From the NCBI GenBank assembly GCA_902600205.1, contig CACKIN010000001.1:62001-126000 (forward strand): 64,000 nucleotides of DNA, given 5' to 3'. This document shows positions 1 to 10,485 of this stretch, piece by piece; positions within the stretch are counted from its first letter, which is position 1; each line of letters begins with the position of its first letter. The stretch is from an uncultured Pelagibacteraceae bacterium. Its GTDB lineage: Bacteria; Pseudomonadota; Alphaproteobacteria; Pelagibacterales; Pelagibacteraceae. The notes under the pieces are model-generated. The model had not been told where the DNA came from and did no database searches. It saw only the letters and a program-made list of their open reading frames with translations. A program made the translations under genes and the position numbers.

Positions 1-759
1 GAGATATTTGTAGACTATAAATCTATCTTAACAAATGATGGATTTAAAAACTTTTTAAAAAGTCTACATACTTATGGTTTCTTAGTAATTAGAAATTGCG
101 AAACAAATTTAAAATGTGTTGAAAAAATTGCTAATAAAATTGGATATGTAAGAAACTCTATATTTGGAGGACTATGGAGTTTTGAGTCTGACGAAAATAA
201 AGCTGATAGCGCTTATACTCAAGAAGAGTTAAGACCACATACAGACTCAACATATAGTAATGATGCTCCAGGATTGCAATTACTATTGTGTTGCGATTAT
301 AATGCTAAGGGTGGTGACTCAATAATGGTTGACGGACTAAAGATTGCTGAAACAATCAAAAAAGAAGACCAGCAAATGTATGAGTTGCTTACAAAAATAA
401 ATGTAAAGGGTAATTACATTGGTGATGGAGTTTTTCTAGAAGCGGAAAGACCAATATTTAAATTAAATAAAAATAATGAAATTATTCAAGTAAGTTTTAA
501 TAATTACGATCGAGCACCGTTTAGATTTGAAAAGGATTTAACTTTAAAGTTTTATGAAGCAATCAAAGAATTTGATCTACTTGCTAATAATAAAGATTAC
601 CAATGGAGACATGTACTTAAACCCGGAGAGCTTTTAATATTTAATAATTGGCGAATACTTCATGGAAGAGGATCATTTAGTGGAGTAAGAAAAATGTCCG
701 GATGTTATATAAACAAAGAGGATTTTGATAGTTCTTGTAAGATGAACGGAATAAATTAA
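1..759 (+). CDS. TauD/gamma-butyrobetaine dioxygenase-like Fe(II)/2OG oxygenase (5' end outside window)
   Basis: Frame 1 is open from base 1 (EIFVDYKSILTNDGFKNFLK...LRPHTDSTYSNDAPGLQLL...LIFNNWRILHGRGSF); HxD and the C-terminal NWRxLHGR motif fit BBOX/TMLH-type TauD enzymes. The listed ORF at 274 is an internal start. Confidence 0.8.
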   Translation, partial: EIFVDYKSILTNDGFKNFLKSLHTYGFLVIRNCETNLKCVEKIANKIGYVRNSIFGGLWSFESDENKADSAYTQEELRPHTDSTYSNDAPGLQLLLCCDYNAKGGDSIMVDGLKIAETIKKEDQQMYELLTKINVKGNYIGDGVFLEAERPIFKLNKNNEIIQVSFNNYDRAPFRFEKDLTLKFYEAIKEFDLLANNKDYQWRHVLKPGELLIFNNWRILHGRGSFSGVRKMSGCYINKEDFDSSCKMNGIN

Positions 760-781
760 TTTAATAATTTAATTTAGTAAA

Positions 782-1666
782 ATGACAAAATCTCTTTCAA
801 TGATCTGCGCATTACTTACAACTTTTATTTGGGGTACAGCTTTTATTGCACAAGATACCGGTATGGACAACATCGGTCCTTTAACATTCAATTCAGCAAG
901 ATTTGTTATAGGATTTTTCACTATTTTACCACTTGCGTTACTCTTTGAAAGGAAGAAAATCAAACTAGAGATACTCTCAAAATCAAAACTATTTATAAAG
1001 TATTTAGTTTTTATGGGAGTTTCGCTTTTCTTCGGAACCTTTTTACAACAAACCGCCCTTCAATACACAAATATTGCAAATGCTGCATTTTTTACAGTAT
1101 TTTACGTACCTATAGTTCCAATTTTATTATTTTTTATTTATTCAAAAAAAGTCCATTGGAGTATATGGCCGGCAATTGGTCTTTGTGTTTTAGGTGTATA
1201 TCTACTAAGTGATTTTTCTAATTCAGAAATAATGTTAGGAGATGGTTTGGTTATTTTATGTTCTGTATTTTGGGCATTGCATATAATATTTGCAGGTAAA
1301 TTCATGGAAGAATTCGATATTCCCATGTTTTATGCAGCATTACAGGCTTTATTTGTGGCAACACTCTCAATAATTTTTTCATATGCTTTTGAGGAAATTG
1401 ATATTTCTAAAATTTTAATGGAAAGTAGTTCAATACTTTATGCTGGTGCATTATCAGGTGGAATTGCCTTTACATTACAGATGTTTGCTCAAAAAAATAT
1501 AGAAGAAGCACCTGCCGCAATTATTTATTCGTTAGAGGGGGTGTTTGCTGCAATTGCTGGATGGATAATTCTTAATCAGTTTTTAACTACGAATAATATG
1601 ATTGGATGTTTTTTAATATTGGTTGCTGTAATTTCTTCTCAAATTTCTCCAAGTACTAAAACTTAA
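782..1666 (+). CDS. DMT/EamA-family transporter
   Basis: 294 aa, ~10 hydrophobic helices, EamA repeats (TTFIWGTAFIAQDTGMDNIGPLTFNSARF; EGVFAAIAGWIILNQ). Confidence 0.88.
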   Translation: MTKSLSMICALLTTFIWGTAFIAQDTGMDNIGPLTFNSARFVIGFFTILPLALLFERKKIKLEILSKSKLFIKYLVFMGVSLFFGTFLQQTALQYTNIANAAFFTVFYVPIVPILLFFIYSKKVHWSIWPAIGLCVLGVYLLSDFSNSEIMLGDGLVILCSVFWALHIIFAGKFMEEFDIPMFYAALQALFVATLSIIFSYAFEEIDISKILMESSSILYAGALSGGIAFTLQMFAQKNIEEAPAAIIYSLEGVFAAIAGWIILNQFLTTNNMIGCFLILVAVISSQISPSTKT

Positions 1667-2430
1667 GAATATGCAATTACAAAAAGGATTAATGCAAGAA
1701 ATGTTCTGTAATAAACAAAAAGGTTTAAATTAAAATTTCTTACATAAATCAAAAAATATTTTATTGTTAAATAAGAAAAAACAAATGATAAAAAGACTGC
1801 AAATATAAACAAAAAATTCATATTTATATTTGTATTAACAATATCTTTCATGCTTAGTACACTTGCTCCAGCTAATGCTGGAATGGATAAGTAAAAGGAT
1901 ATTTTAGAAGAGTCTACTCTATCAAAATTTAAAAATCTTGATGTAGTAATTATAATTCCAGATCTACTAACTCCAGGTATAATAGCCAATATTTGAAAAA
2001 TACCTATTAGTAAAATATTTTTAAGATTTAAATTATTACTAATTTTATTTTTAATTGTAGATCTGTCAGCAATAAATAATAATATTCCAAAAATTAATGT
2101 TGTCCAAGCTATCACTTTTAAATTTCTTAAATTTTCAATTAGACCCGATGAATAAAAAAAGTAGCCAATAATAATTAATGGAATTGATCCTAAAACTATC
2201 AAAAGTAATAAAGATTTGTTTTTGGTTATATTTAATAAATCTTTTCTAAAATAAAAAATAATTGCTAAAAGCGACCCTAAATGGAGGCTTATATCTAATT
2301 GAAGTGAGCTAACATTAAAATTAGAAACCTTTGAAATTATAATGAGATGAGCAGAGGAACTTACGGGGATAAACTCAGCAACTCCTTGAATCAATGCTAA
2401 TATTGATGTTTCTATATATTTTGAAATCAT
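1663..2430 (-). CDS. uppP: Undecaprenyl-diphosphatase
   Basis: IQGVAEFIPVSSSAHLI and IPGVSRSG signature motifs of the BacA/UppP family. Confidence 0.95.
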   Translation of the reverse strand: MISKYIETSILALIQGVAEFIPVSSSAHLIIISKVSNFNVSSLQLDISLHLGSLLAIIFYFRKDLLNITKNKSLLLLIVLGSIPLIIIGYFFYSSGLIENLRNLKVIAWTTLIFGILLFIADRSTIKNKISNNLNLKNILLIGIFQILAIIPGVSRSGIIITTSRFLNFDRVDSSKISFYLSIPALAGASVLSMKDIVNTNINMNFLFIFAVFLSFVFSYLTIKYFLIYVRNFNLNLFVYYRTFLALILFVIAYS

Positions 2431-2607
2431 TTGAGAATTGAATAGATAGTTAAAAGATTACTTAAATAAGGCAATTACTATTACGCATAGCTATTATGCA
2501 AATTTGAGAAAAATTAGAAAAAACTTGGTTTTTTAAAAATATATGTCAGAATATATTACCTAGTTTTACTTTATAGGTATTTAAAATTCGTATATAAGCC
2601 GACTCCG

Positions 2608-4041
2608 ATGACAAATAAAATGCTTCAATTTGTGGATATAGGTCAACAAAATCCACCTAAAAGAGACAAATCTAAGAGAAAAGAGGATTTTGGAGAGATA
2701 TATCAAGAATTTATACATGATAGAGCCAAAGAGCAGTCAAGTAGATGTTCACAGTGTGGCGTCCCTTTTTGTCAGGTTCATTGTCCTTTAAGTAATAATA
2801 TTCCAGATTGGCTGAAACTCACTGCAGAAGGAAGGTATGAAGAGGCATATCACTTATCACAAAGCACAAATAATATGCCAGAGGTATGCGGGAGAATTTG
2901 TCCTCAAGACAGACTATGTGAGGGTAATTGTGTAATAGAACAGTCTGGACATGGAACTGTTACTATAGGATCAATTGAAAAATATCTAACTGACAAGGCA
3001 TGGGAAAATGGATGGGTTAAACCAATAAAAGTAAAAATCGAAAATGAACAAAGTATTGGGATTATAGGTGCAGGACCTGCAGGGTTAGCTTGCGGAGAAG
3101 AGCTTAGAAAAAAAGGATATCAAGTAACAATATACGACAGATATGACAGAGCTGGTGGATTACTTATTTATGGAATTCCAAACTTCAAATTAGAGAAACA
3201 TGTAGTTGAAAGAAGAATTAAACTTCTAAAAGATGGAGGAATAAACTTTGTAAACAATTTTGAAGTTGGTAAAGATTCTACCCTAAAACAGCTACAATCA
3301 AAACATGATGCAATTTTAATTTCTACAGGTGTTTACAAACCCAGAGAAGTAAATTTGCCAGGAAATGACTTAAGCAATATTTTTCCTGCAATGGAATTCC
3401 TAACAGCATCAAATAAAAAAGGGTTGGGTGATAAAGTTGAAATGTTTGATAACGGTACGCTAAATGCTGAAGGAAAAGATGTTGTAGTTATTGGTGGAGG
3501 AGATACAGCAATGGATTGTGTAAGGACATCAGTTCGACAAAAAGCTAAATCTGTAAAATGTTTATATAGAAGAGATAGAGAAAATATGCCTGGGTCTGCT
3601 AGAGAAGTAGGAAATGCAGAGGAAGAAGGTGTTGAATTTATTTGGTTAAGTAATCCAAAAGAATTTAAAGGGTCTAATAAAGTTAAGAGTATTATAGTAG
3701 ATAAAATGAAATTAACTGATCCTGACGAGAGTGGAAGAAGAAAACCAGTTGTAGAAGAAAATTCAGAATTTGAAATAAAAGCAGATTTAGTGATTAAGTC
3801 TCTAGGATTTGATCCAGAGGACTTACCTATTCTTTTTCAAGAGCCAAGATTAAAAGTTTCACAATGGGGAACTATTAAGGCTGACTTTGATACATTAGAA
3901 ACAAGTATTCCTGGTGTATTTGCGGCAGGAGATATTGTTCGAGGAGCATCATTAGTTGTATGGGCTATTAAAGATGGAAGAGATGCAGCAACTTCAATCG
4001 AAAGTTTTCTTCAATCAAAACAAAAAATGAAAGTTGCATAA
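2608..4041 (+). CDS. gltD: Glutamate synthase small subunit
   Basis: N-terminal Cys motifs (RCSQCGVPFCQVHCPLSNNIPDW), FAD GAGPAGL and NADPH GGGDTAMDC motifs. Confidence 0.96.
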   Translation: MTNKMLQFVDIGQQNPPKRDKSKRKEDFGEIYQEFIHDRAKEQSSRCSQCGVPFCQVHCPLSNNIPDWLKLTAEGRYEEAYHLSQSTNNMPEVCGRICPQDRLCEGNCVIEQSGHGTVTIGSIEKYLTDKAWENGWVKPIKVKIENEQSIGIIGAGPAGLACGEELRKKGYQVTIYDRYDRAGGLLIYGIPNFKLEKHVVERRIKLLKDGGINFVNNFEVGKDSTLKQLQSKHDAILISTGVYKPREVNLPGNDLSNIFPAMEFLTASNKKGLGDKVEMFDNGTLNAEGKDVVVIGGGDTAMDCVRTSVRQKAKSVKCLYRRDRENMPGSAREVGNAEEEGVEFIWLSNPKEFKGSNKVKSIIVDKMKLTDPDESGRRKPVVEENSEFEIKADLVIKSLGFDPEDLPILFQEPRLKVSQWGTIKADFDTLETSIPGVFAAGDIVRGASLVVWAIKDGRDAATSIESFLQSKQKMKVA

Positions 4042-7000
4042 TGGATATCCAAAAAAAAAATCGTGAATTATTAAAAAAAAATCATGTTTATGATGAGGAA
4101 ATGGAACATGATGCATGTGGAGTAGGTCTTGTAGCTTCAACCGAGGGGCTAAAATCAAGAAAAGTAGTCGAATATGGAATTGAAGCTTTAAAAGCTGTTT
4201 GGCACAGGGGCGCTATCGATGCCGATGGAAAAACAGGTGATGGAGCAGGAATACATATTGAGATACCAAAAGATTTTTTTGCAGAGAAAATAGAAATTAC
4301 TGGACATAAACACGATAATTCAGATTTATGTGTAGGAATGATCTTTCTTCCGAGGAACGATTTTGGTGGTCAAGAGCAATGTAGAACAATAGTAGAGAGC
4401 GAACTCACAAAGAAGAATTTTAATATATATGGATGGAGACAAGTACCGGTTGATCCATCTGTGCTTGGTGAAAAAGCTGAATTAACAAGACCTGAAATTG
4501 CTCAAGTTTTGTTTACACATAATGATAAATCAATTGTTGGTAAAGATTTAGAGAGAATACTATACGAGACAAGAAGAAAAATTGAAAAAGAAGCTTTAAA
4601 AAACCAATTAAATAACTTTTATATTTGCTCATTTAGTTCAAAATCAATTATTTATAAAGGAATGTTTCTTGCAGAAGCTTTGTCAGACTTTTATACAGAT
4701 TTAAAAGATGATCGTTTTATTTCAAGATATGCAATTTTTCATCAGAGGTTTTCAACTAATACAGCACCAAGCTGGGATTTAGCTCAACCGTTTAGAGCTA
4801 TCGCTCATAATGGTGAAATAAATACACTTAAAGGTAACGTTAATTGGATGAATATACACCAAGAAGAAATGTTCAGTCCATTATTTGATGATATGAAAAA
4901 TTTGAAACCAGTTATTCCAGCTGGAAATTCTGACTCTGCATCACTAGACAATGTTTTTGAATTATTAAATATTTCTGGTCATTCAGCACCTTTAGCAAAA
5001 CTTATGTTAATTCCAGATGCGTGGTCAAAAAAAAGTAAAGTTTTGCCAAAAGATCATCAACAGTTGTTTAATTTTTTAAATAGTACAATGGAACCTTGGG
5101 ATGGGCCTGCTGCTGTTGCAGCGACAGATAATGAGTGGGTAATTGTTGGAAGTGATAGAAATGGTCTAAGACCATTAAGATATACTGTTACAAGAGACAA
5201 ACTTTTATTTGCTGGATCTGAAACAGGTATGATTAATTTAAATGAAAAAAAAATTGTTTCGAAAGGACGACTTGGCCCTGGTGAAATATTGGGTGTTAGA
5301 ATTGAAAAAGGAAAAGTTTATACAAATAATGCAATTAAGAATTATTTAGCAAAAGAATTTAAAAAGTTTAACAACCAGATCATTGATCTTGATAAAAAAT
5401 TTCCAATAGAAAATGAAAAAAACCAGTATTCAGGTTCTGATTTAAAAAAAATACAACACTGTTTTGGCTATAGCCTTGAGGATTTAGAACTAATCCTTCA
5501 TCCTATGGCTGAAGATGCCAAAGAAGCAACTGGATCCATGGGTGATGATACACCTCTTGCTGTATTATCTGACAAATATAGGCCTCTTTACCATTTTTTT
5601 AGACAGAACTTTAGTCAAGTAACAAATCCTCCAATTGACTCTTTAAGAGAAAATAAGGTTATGAGTTTAAAAACTAGGTTTGGAAATCTCGGCAATATTC
5701 TTGATTTTTCAGATCTTACTGAGGAAAACATTTATGTTTTAGACAGTCCTATTCTTTCAAACAATCAGTTTGAAAAATTTGTAAAGTACTTTGGTGATAA
5801 TTATAGAATTTTAAATTGTATTTTCGATAAAGAAGAAACACTAGAAAATTCAATTGATAAATTAAAAAGGGATGCAGAGAAAGCAGTCAGAGAAGGTGTA
5901 ACTCAACTTATTTTGTCAGATAAAAATATATCCGAAACAAAACTGCCAATGCCAATGCTTTTGTGTATTGGAGCAATAAACACTCATTTAATAAAATTAG
6001 GACTAAGAGGATATGTTTCTATCAATGTTCAAACAGGAGATGCTCTTGATACACACTCATTTGCTACACTTATAGGTGTCGGGGCAACAACTGTAAATCC
6101 TTATCTTGCATTTGATAGTTTATTTCAAAGATATTCCAAAAAACTTTTTGGTAAATTTTCTTTTGATGAGTGTGTTAGTAGGTATATAAAATCTGTAAAC
6201 TTTGGCCTGTTAAAAATAATGTCAAAGATGGGTATTTCTGTTTTAAGTTCTTATAGAGGAGGATGTAATTTTGAAACTGTAGGACTAAGTAGAACAATTG
6301 TTAAAGATTATTTTCCAGGTGTAATATCTAAAATTTCTGGAATTGGATTAAGTGGTATAGAAAAAAAGATAAGAGGTATACATAAGGATGCTTTTGATAT
6401 TCATTCAAATATTTTACCCATAGGAGGAATTTATAGATATAGAAAAAATGGAGAAACTCACCAATATCAAGGAAAATTAATTCATCTTTTGCAAGCTGCA
6501 GTTGGATCAAATTCTTATGATACTTATAAAAAATACACCAAAGGAATTTACAGTTTAAAACCAATTAATTTAAGAGATTTAATTGACTTTAAAAATCAAG
6601 AGGCAATAGCAATTGACGAAGTCGAGCCAATAAGTGAAATCATGAAAAGATTTGGAAGTGGAAGTATGTCTCATGGTGCTTTATCAAAAGAAGCTCATGA
6701 AACACTTGCTATGGGTATGAATAGGATAAAGGGAGCTTCTTGTAGTGGTGAAGGTGGAGAAGATGAAAAGAGATTTAAAGTTTTAGAAAATGGAGATAGC
6801 GCTAATTCAAGAGTAAAACAAATAGCATCTGCAAGATTTGGAGTAACTATAAATTATTTAAATAATTGTAATGAAATTGAAATTAAAATTGCACAAGGTG
6901 CAAAACCTGGTGAAGGGGGTCAATTACCTGGGTTTAAGGTTACTGAAGAAATAGCTAAATTAAGACATTCTACTCCAGGAGTGACACTAATTTCACCTCC

Positions 7001-8537
7001 TCCACATCATGATATTTACTCAATAGAAGATCTCGCACAACTAATTTATGATTTAAAGCAAATCAATCCTAAGGCTAGAGTTGGTGTAAAATTAGTAGCT
7101 TCCTCTGGAATAGGAACTATTGCTGCAGGAGTTGCTAAAGCAAAAGCTGATATCATTTTAATTTCTGGCCATAATGGTGGAACAGGCGCTACTCCTCAAA
7201 CAAGCGTTAAATATGTTGGTATTCCATGGGAAATGGGATTAACAGAAGCAAATCAAGTTTTGACTTTAAATAAACTACGACACCTTGTTACTCTGAGAAC
7301 GGATGGAGGAATTAAAACTGGAAGAGATGTAGTTATGGCAGCAATGATGGGCGCAGAAGAGTTTGGTGTAGCTACTACAGCGCTAGTTGCAATGGGATGC
7401 ATTATGGTAAGACAATGTCATTCTAACACTTGTCCAGTCGGTGTTTGTACTCAAGATGATGAACTTAGAAAAAAATTTACTGGTACACCAGACAAGGTAG
7501 TGAACTTATTTTCTTTTATAGCGGAAGAAGTAAGAGAAATTCTAGCAAGTTTAGGTTTTAAGTCTCTTAATGAGGTCATTGGTAGAACTGACTTATTAAG
7601 GCAGGTAAGTAAAGGATCACCAAATTTGGATGATTTAGATTTAAATCCTTTATTTGTACAAGCAGACCCCGGCAAAAATAAAAGATATTGTGAGAAACCT
7701 ATAATTAATGAGGTTCCAGATACATTGGATCAAAAAATTTGGCCAGAGGTAGAAAACTTAATAGATAATAATTCTCCATTAGATAAAACATATGAAATAA
7801 AAAACACTGATAGAGCAGTAGGTACAAGAATCTCTTATCATTTATATAAAAAATTTGGAAATAATAAATTAGAGGAAAATACTTTTTTACTCAATTTTAA
7901 AGGATCAGCCGGACAATCATTTGGAGCATTTGGGATTAAAGGACTTAAATTAATTTTAAAAGGGGATGCTAATGATTACGTTGCCAAAGGTTTGTCAGGT
8001 GCATCTGTAATAGTTAAACTTCCTGAGGAAAGTAATTTGGTCTCAAACGAAAATACTATTATAGGAAATACAGTCTTATATGGAGCAACATCGGGAACTT
8101 TACTAGCAGCAGGACAAGCGGGTGAAAGATTTGCAGTAAGAAACTCAGGAGCAACTGCGGTAGTTGAAGGTTGCGACTCAAATGGATGTGAATATATGAC
8201 TGGGGGATCGATTGTAATATTAGGTGATGTTGGGGATAATTTTGGAGCAGGTATGACAGGTGGAATGGCTTTTGTATATGATCCTAAAAATGAATTTCCA
8301 AAAAAAGCAAATCCAGAGACAATTATTTGGCAAACACCCGAGACAGAGTTTTGGAAAAATAATTTAAAGAAATTAGTCTCAAAACATTATCAAGAAACAG
8401 AGTCTAATGTTTCTAAAAATATACTCGAAAATTTTGATTTAGAGGTAAATAATTTTTTACAAGTTTGCCCTAAAGAAATGATAGATAAACTTGAAAATCC
8501 AATTACTAATAAAAGTATTGTTGGCAAAGCTAGTTAA
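4041..8537 (+). CDS. gltB: Glutamate synthase large subunit
   Basis: 1498 aa; glutaminase class II N-terminus (CGVGLVAS), synthase and GXGXG domains; overlaps gltD stop. Confidence 0.97.
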   Translation: MDIQKKNRELLKKNHVYDEEMEHDACGVGLVASTEGLKSRKVVEYGIEALKAVWHRGAIDADGKTGDGAGIHIEIPKDFFAEKIEITGHKHDNSDLCVGMIFLPRNDFGGQEQCRTIVESELTKKNFNIYGWRQVPVDPSVLGEKAELTRPEIAQVLFTHNDKSIVGKDLERILYETRRKIEKEALKNQLNNFYICSFSSKSIIYKGMFLAEALSDFYTDLKDDRFISRYAIFHQRFSTNTAPSWDLAQPFRAIAHNGEINTLKGNVNWMNIHQEEMFSPLFDDMKNLKPVIPAGNSDSASLDNVFELLNISGHSAPLAKLMLIPDAWSKKSKVLPKDHQQLFNFLNSTMEPWDGPAAVAATDNEWVIVGSDRNGLRPLRYTVTRDKLLFAGSETGMINLNEKKIVSKGRLGPGEILGVRIEKGKVYTNNAIKNYLAKEFKKFNNQIIDLDKKFPIENEKNQYSGSDLKKIQHCFGYSLEDLELILHPMAEDAKEATGSMGDDTPLAVLSDKYRPLYHFFRQNFSQVTNPPIDSLRENKVMSLKTRFGNLGNILDFSDLTEENIYVLDSPILSNNQFEKFVKYFGDNYRILNCIFDKEETLENSIDKLKRDAEKAVREGVTQLILSDKNISETKLPMPMLLCIGAINTHLIKLGLRGYVSINVQTGDALDTHSFATLIGVGATTVNPYLAFDSLFQRYSKKLFGKFSFDECVSRYIKSVNFGLLKIMSKMGISVLSSYRGGCNFETVGLSRTIVKDYFPGVISKISGIGLSGIEKKIRGIHKDAFDIHSNILPIGGIYRYRKNGETHQYQGKLIHLLQAAVGSNSYDTYKKYTKGIYSLKPINLRDLIDFKNQEAIAIDEVEPISEIMKRFGSGSMSHGALSKEAHETLAMGMNRIKGASCSGEGGEDEKRFKVLENGDSANSRVKQIASARFGVTINYLNNCNEIEIKIAQGAKPGEGGQLPGFKVTEEIAKLRHSTPGVTLISPPPHHDIYSIEDLAQLIYDLKQINPKARVGVKLVASSGIGTIAAGVAKAKADIILISGHNGGTGATPQTSVKYVGIPWEMGLTEANQVLTLNKLRHLVTLRTDGGIKTGRDVVMAAMMGAEEFGVATTALVAMGCIMVRQCHSNTCPVGVCTQDDELRKKFTGTPDKVVNLFSFIAEEVREILASLGFKSLNEVIGRTDLLRQVSKGSPNLDDLDLNPLFVQADPGKNKRYCEKPIINEVPDTLDQKIWPEVENLIDNNSPLDKTYEIKNTDRAVGTRISYHLYKKFGNNKLEENTFLLNFKGSAGQSFGAFGIKGLKLILKGDANDYVAKGLSGASVIVKLPEESNLVSNENTIIGNTVLYGATSGTLLAAGQAGERFAVRNSGATAVVEGCDSNGCEYMTGGSIVILGDVGDNFGAGMTGGMAFVYDPKNEFPKKANPETIIWQTPETEFWKNNLKKLVSKHYQETESNVSKNILENFDLEVNNFLQVCPKEMIDKLENPITNKSIVGKAS

Positions 8538-9291
8538 CTTTTTTAATTATTTTTTGTAGTTCTTTACAAATTATACTTAAATTTTTACTTGAGGAGAGAC
8601 TATGATCTCCATTCTTTATTATTAAAAGCTTTTTATCTGCTTTAGGAAAAGTTTTTAAAACCATTCTTGAGTATTTTACAGGTACTACCTCATCTTTTTG
8701 TCCGTGAACCATTGTGACAGGTATGGTATTATTAAACTTTTTATTAAGGACTTTATTAGTAGTTTTTTTTCCATCAAAAATAAGCTGTTTAGTAATTAAG
8801 TATTCATAATCACCATTTTTAATTTTAGATATTCCTTTTTTGTTTATTTCATACTTTGTTTTTTTTGGAAATTTTTTCCACATAATTCTTGTAAGAAACT
8901 CAGGTGCAGATCCAATACCTAGGAAGCCTTTAATTTGAGAACTAAAATATCTGTGCATTATCATCGAAATCCATCCACCCATACTTGAACCAATTAAAAT
9001 AAAATCATTTTTTTTTACTATTTTATTAATTGCAGTCTTCGCATCATTTGACCATTTTGTAATATTACCTTTTGTAAATTCTCCTGAAGACCTTCCATGA
9101 CCAAAATATTCTAATGCTAAAAACCCTAATTTATTTTTAATGCTAAAATTTAAAAATTTCTTAGGTTTATCTCCATCTATATCTGATGCAAAACCTGGTA
9201 AAAAAACTATGTAGAGATTTTTCTTATAATTATTTGCGATATATCTTAGTTTTTTATATTTAGAAATTCTTAGAAATTTATTTTTTTTCAT
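8530..9291 (-). CDS. Alpha/beta hydrolase
   Basis: GSSMGG nucleophile elbow, YFGHGRSSGEF, MVHGQKDEVVP, NGDHSL. Confidence 0.85.
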   Translation of the reverse strand: MKKNKFLRISKYKKLRYIANNYKKNLYIVFLPGFASDIDGDKPKKFLNFSIKNKLGFLALEYFGHGRSSGEFTKGNITKWSNDAKTAINKIVKKNDFILIGSSMGGWISMIMHRYFSSQIKGFLGIGSAPEFLTRIMWKKFPKKTKYEINKKGISKIKNGDYEYLITKQLIFDGKKTTNKVLNKKFNNTIPVTMVHGQKDEVVPVKYSRMVLKTFPKADKKLLIIKNGDHSLSSSKNLSIICKELQKIIKKVN

Positions 9292-9330
9292 ATAAAGTAT
9301 TCATGTTGACTAGGTATATATTATTATCAC

Positions 9331-10485
9331 ATGCAGTCTAAATTAAAAGTACTACAGGTAATTCCTAAGTTAGGTTATGGTGGGGCAGAAACTGGTTGTT
9401 ACGATATTGCACATTACTTGCCAGAAAATAATGTTAGATCATATTTAATTACAAGTGGTGGTGAACTTCTACAATACTTAGACAGAAAAAAAGTCAAACT
9501 TATTAGACTTCCTGTTCACTCAAAAAATCCTATACTCATTTTTATAAATTCACTAATTATTTCTGCAATTATTTTAATAAATGGGATAAATATTGTTCAT
9601 GCTAGAAGTAGAGCGCCTGCATGGTCATGTTTAATTGCAACAAAAATTACAAGAAGAAAGTTTGTTACGACTTTTCATGGAACCTATAATTACAAAAATA
9701 AGTTAAAAAAATTTTATAATTCTGTAATGGTTAGATCTGATTTAATCATTGCTGGATCTAATTTTATTTTTTCACACATCAAAGAAAATTATGCAGAATA
9801 TCTAACAGATAAAAAAAAATTACTTTCTATATTTAGAGGTATAAATACGGATTATTTTGACTCTTCAACAACACTAGAAACTGATGAAGATAAATTATTT
9901 AAGTCATGGGATTTGAAAGTCGGAAAAAAAATAATTTTATTACCAGGTAGATTAACAGCTTGGAAAGGCCAAGAAATGTTTTTAGAGGCATTAAGTAAAG
10001 TAAATATTCAGTTAGGGAACGATTCTTTCATTGCAGTAATTTTAGGTAACGACCAAGGGCGAGATCTTTATAAAAAAAAATTAATTAGACTTGTTGAACA
10101 ATACAGACTTACCAAGCAAATAAGATTTATTGATCATTGTAAAAATATGCCATTAGCTTACAAAATATCTGACATAGTTGTCTCCACCTCAATTGAACCT
10201 GAAGCTTTTGGAAGAGTTGCAGTAGAAGCTCAATCTATGCAAAAATTAATTCTTGCCAGTAATATTGGTGGATCTAATGAGACAATTATTGATGGAAAGT
10301 CTGGACTATTGTTTGAAGCAGGTAATTCTGATGATTTATCAAAAAAAATTATACAAGTTATGAACTTTGATCCTAATGAACTTTCAAAAATGTGTAATTT
10401 TGGAAGAGAAAATGTCGTAAAGAAATTTAATGTTGAAAAAATGTGTTTTTCTACTTATTCAGAGTACAAAAAACTATTTAATTAA
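9331..10485 (+). CDS. Glycosyltransferase family 4 (GT-B)
   Basis: GYGGAETGC N-terminus and EPEAFGRVAVEAQ C-terminal motif. Confidence 0.88.
   Translation: MQSKLKVLQVIPKLGYGGAETGCYDIAHYLPENNVRSYLITSGGELLQYLDRKKVKLIRLPVHSKNPILIFINSLIISAIILINGINIVHARSRAPAWSCLIATKITRRKFVTTFHGTYNYKNKLKKFYNSVMVRSDLIIAGSNFIFSHIKENYAEYLTDKKKLLSIFRGINTDYFDSSTTLETDEDKLFKSWDLKVGKKIILLPGRLTAWKGQEMFLEALSKVNIQLGNDSFIAVILGNDQGRDLYKKKLIRLVEQYRLTKQIRFIDHCKNMPLAYKISDIVVSTSIEPEAFGRVAVEAQSMQKLILASNIGGSNETIIDGKSGLLFEAGNSDDLSKKIIQVMNFDPNELSKMCNFGRENVVKKFNVEKMCFSTYSEYKKLFN

Noticed and set aside
6328-6564. Antisense ORFs inside gltB, cobT, argB, murA, hisD, trpB and others in the ORF track
   Set aside because: All lie opposite well-supported genes, lack domains and start context, and reflect AT-rich codon usage producing open frames on the other strand.
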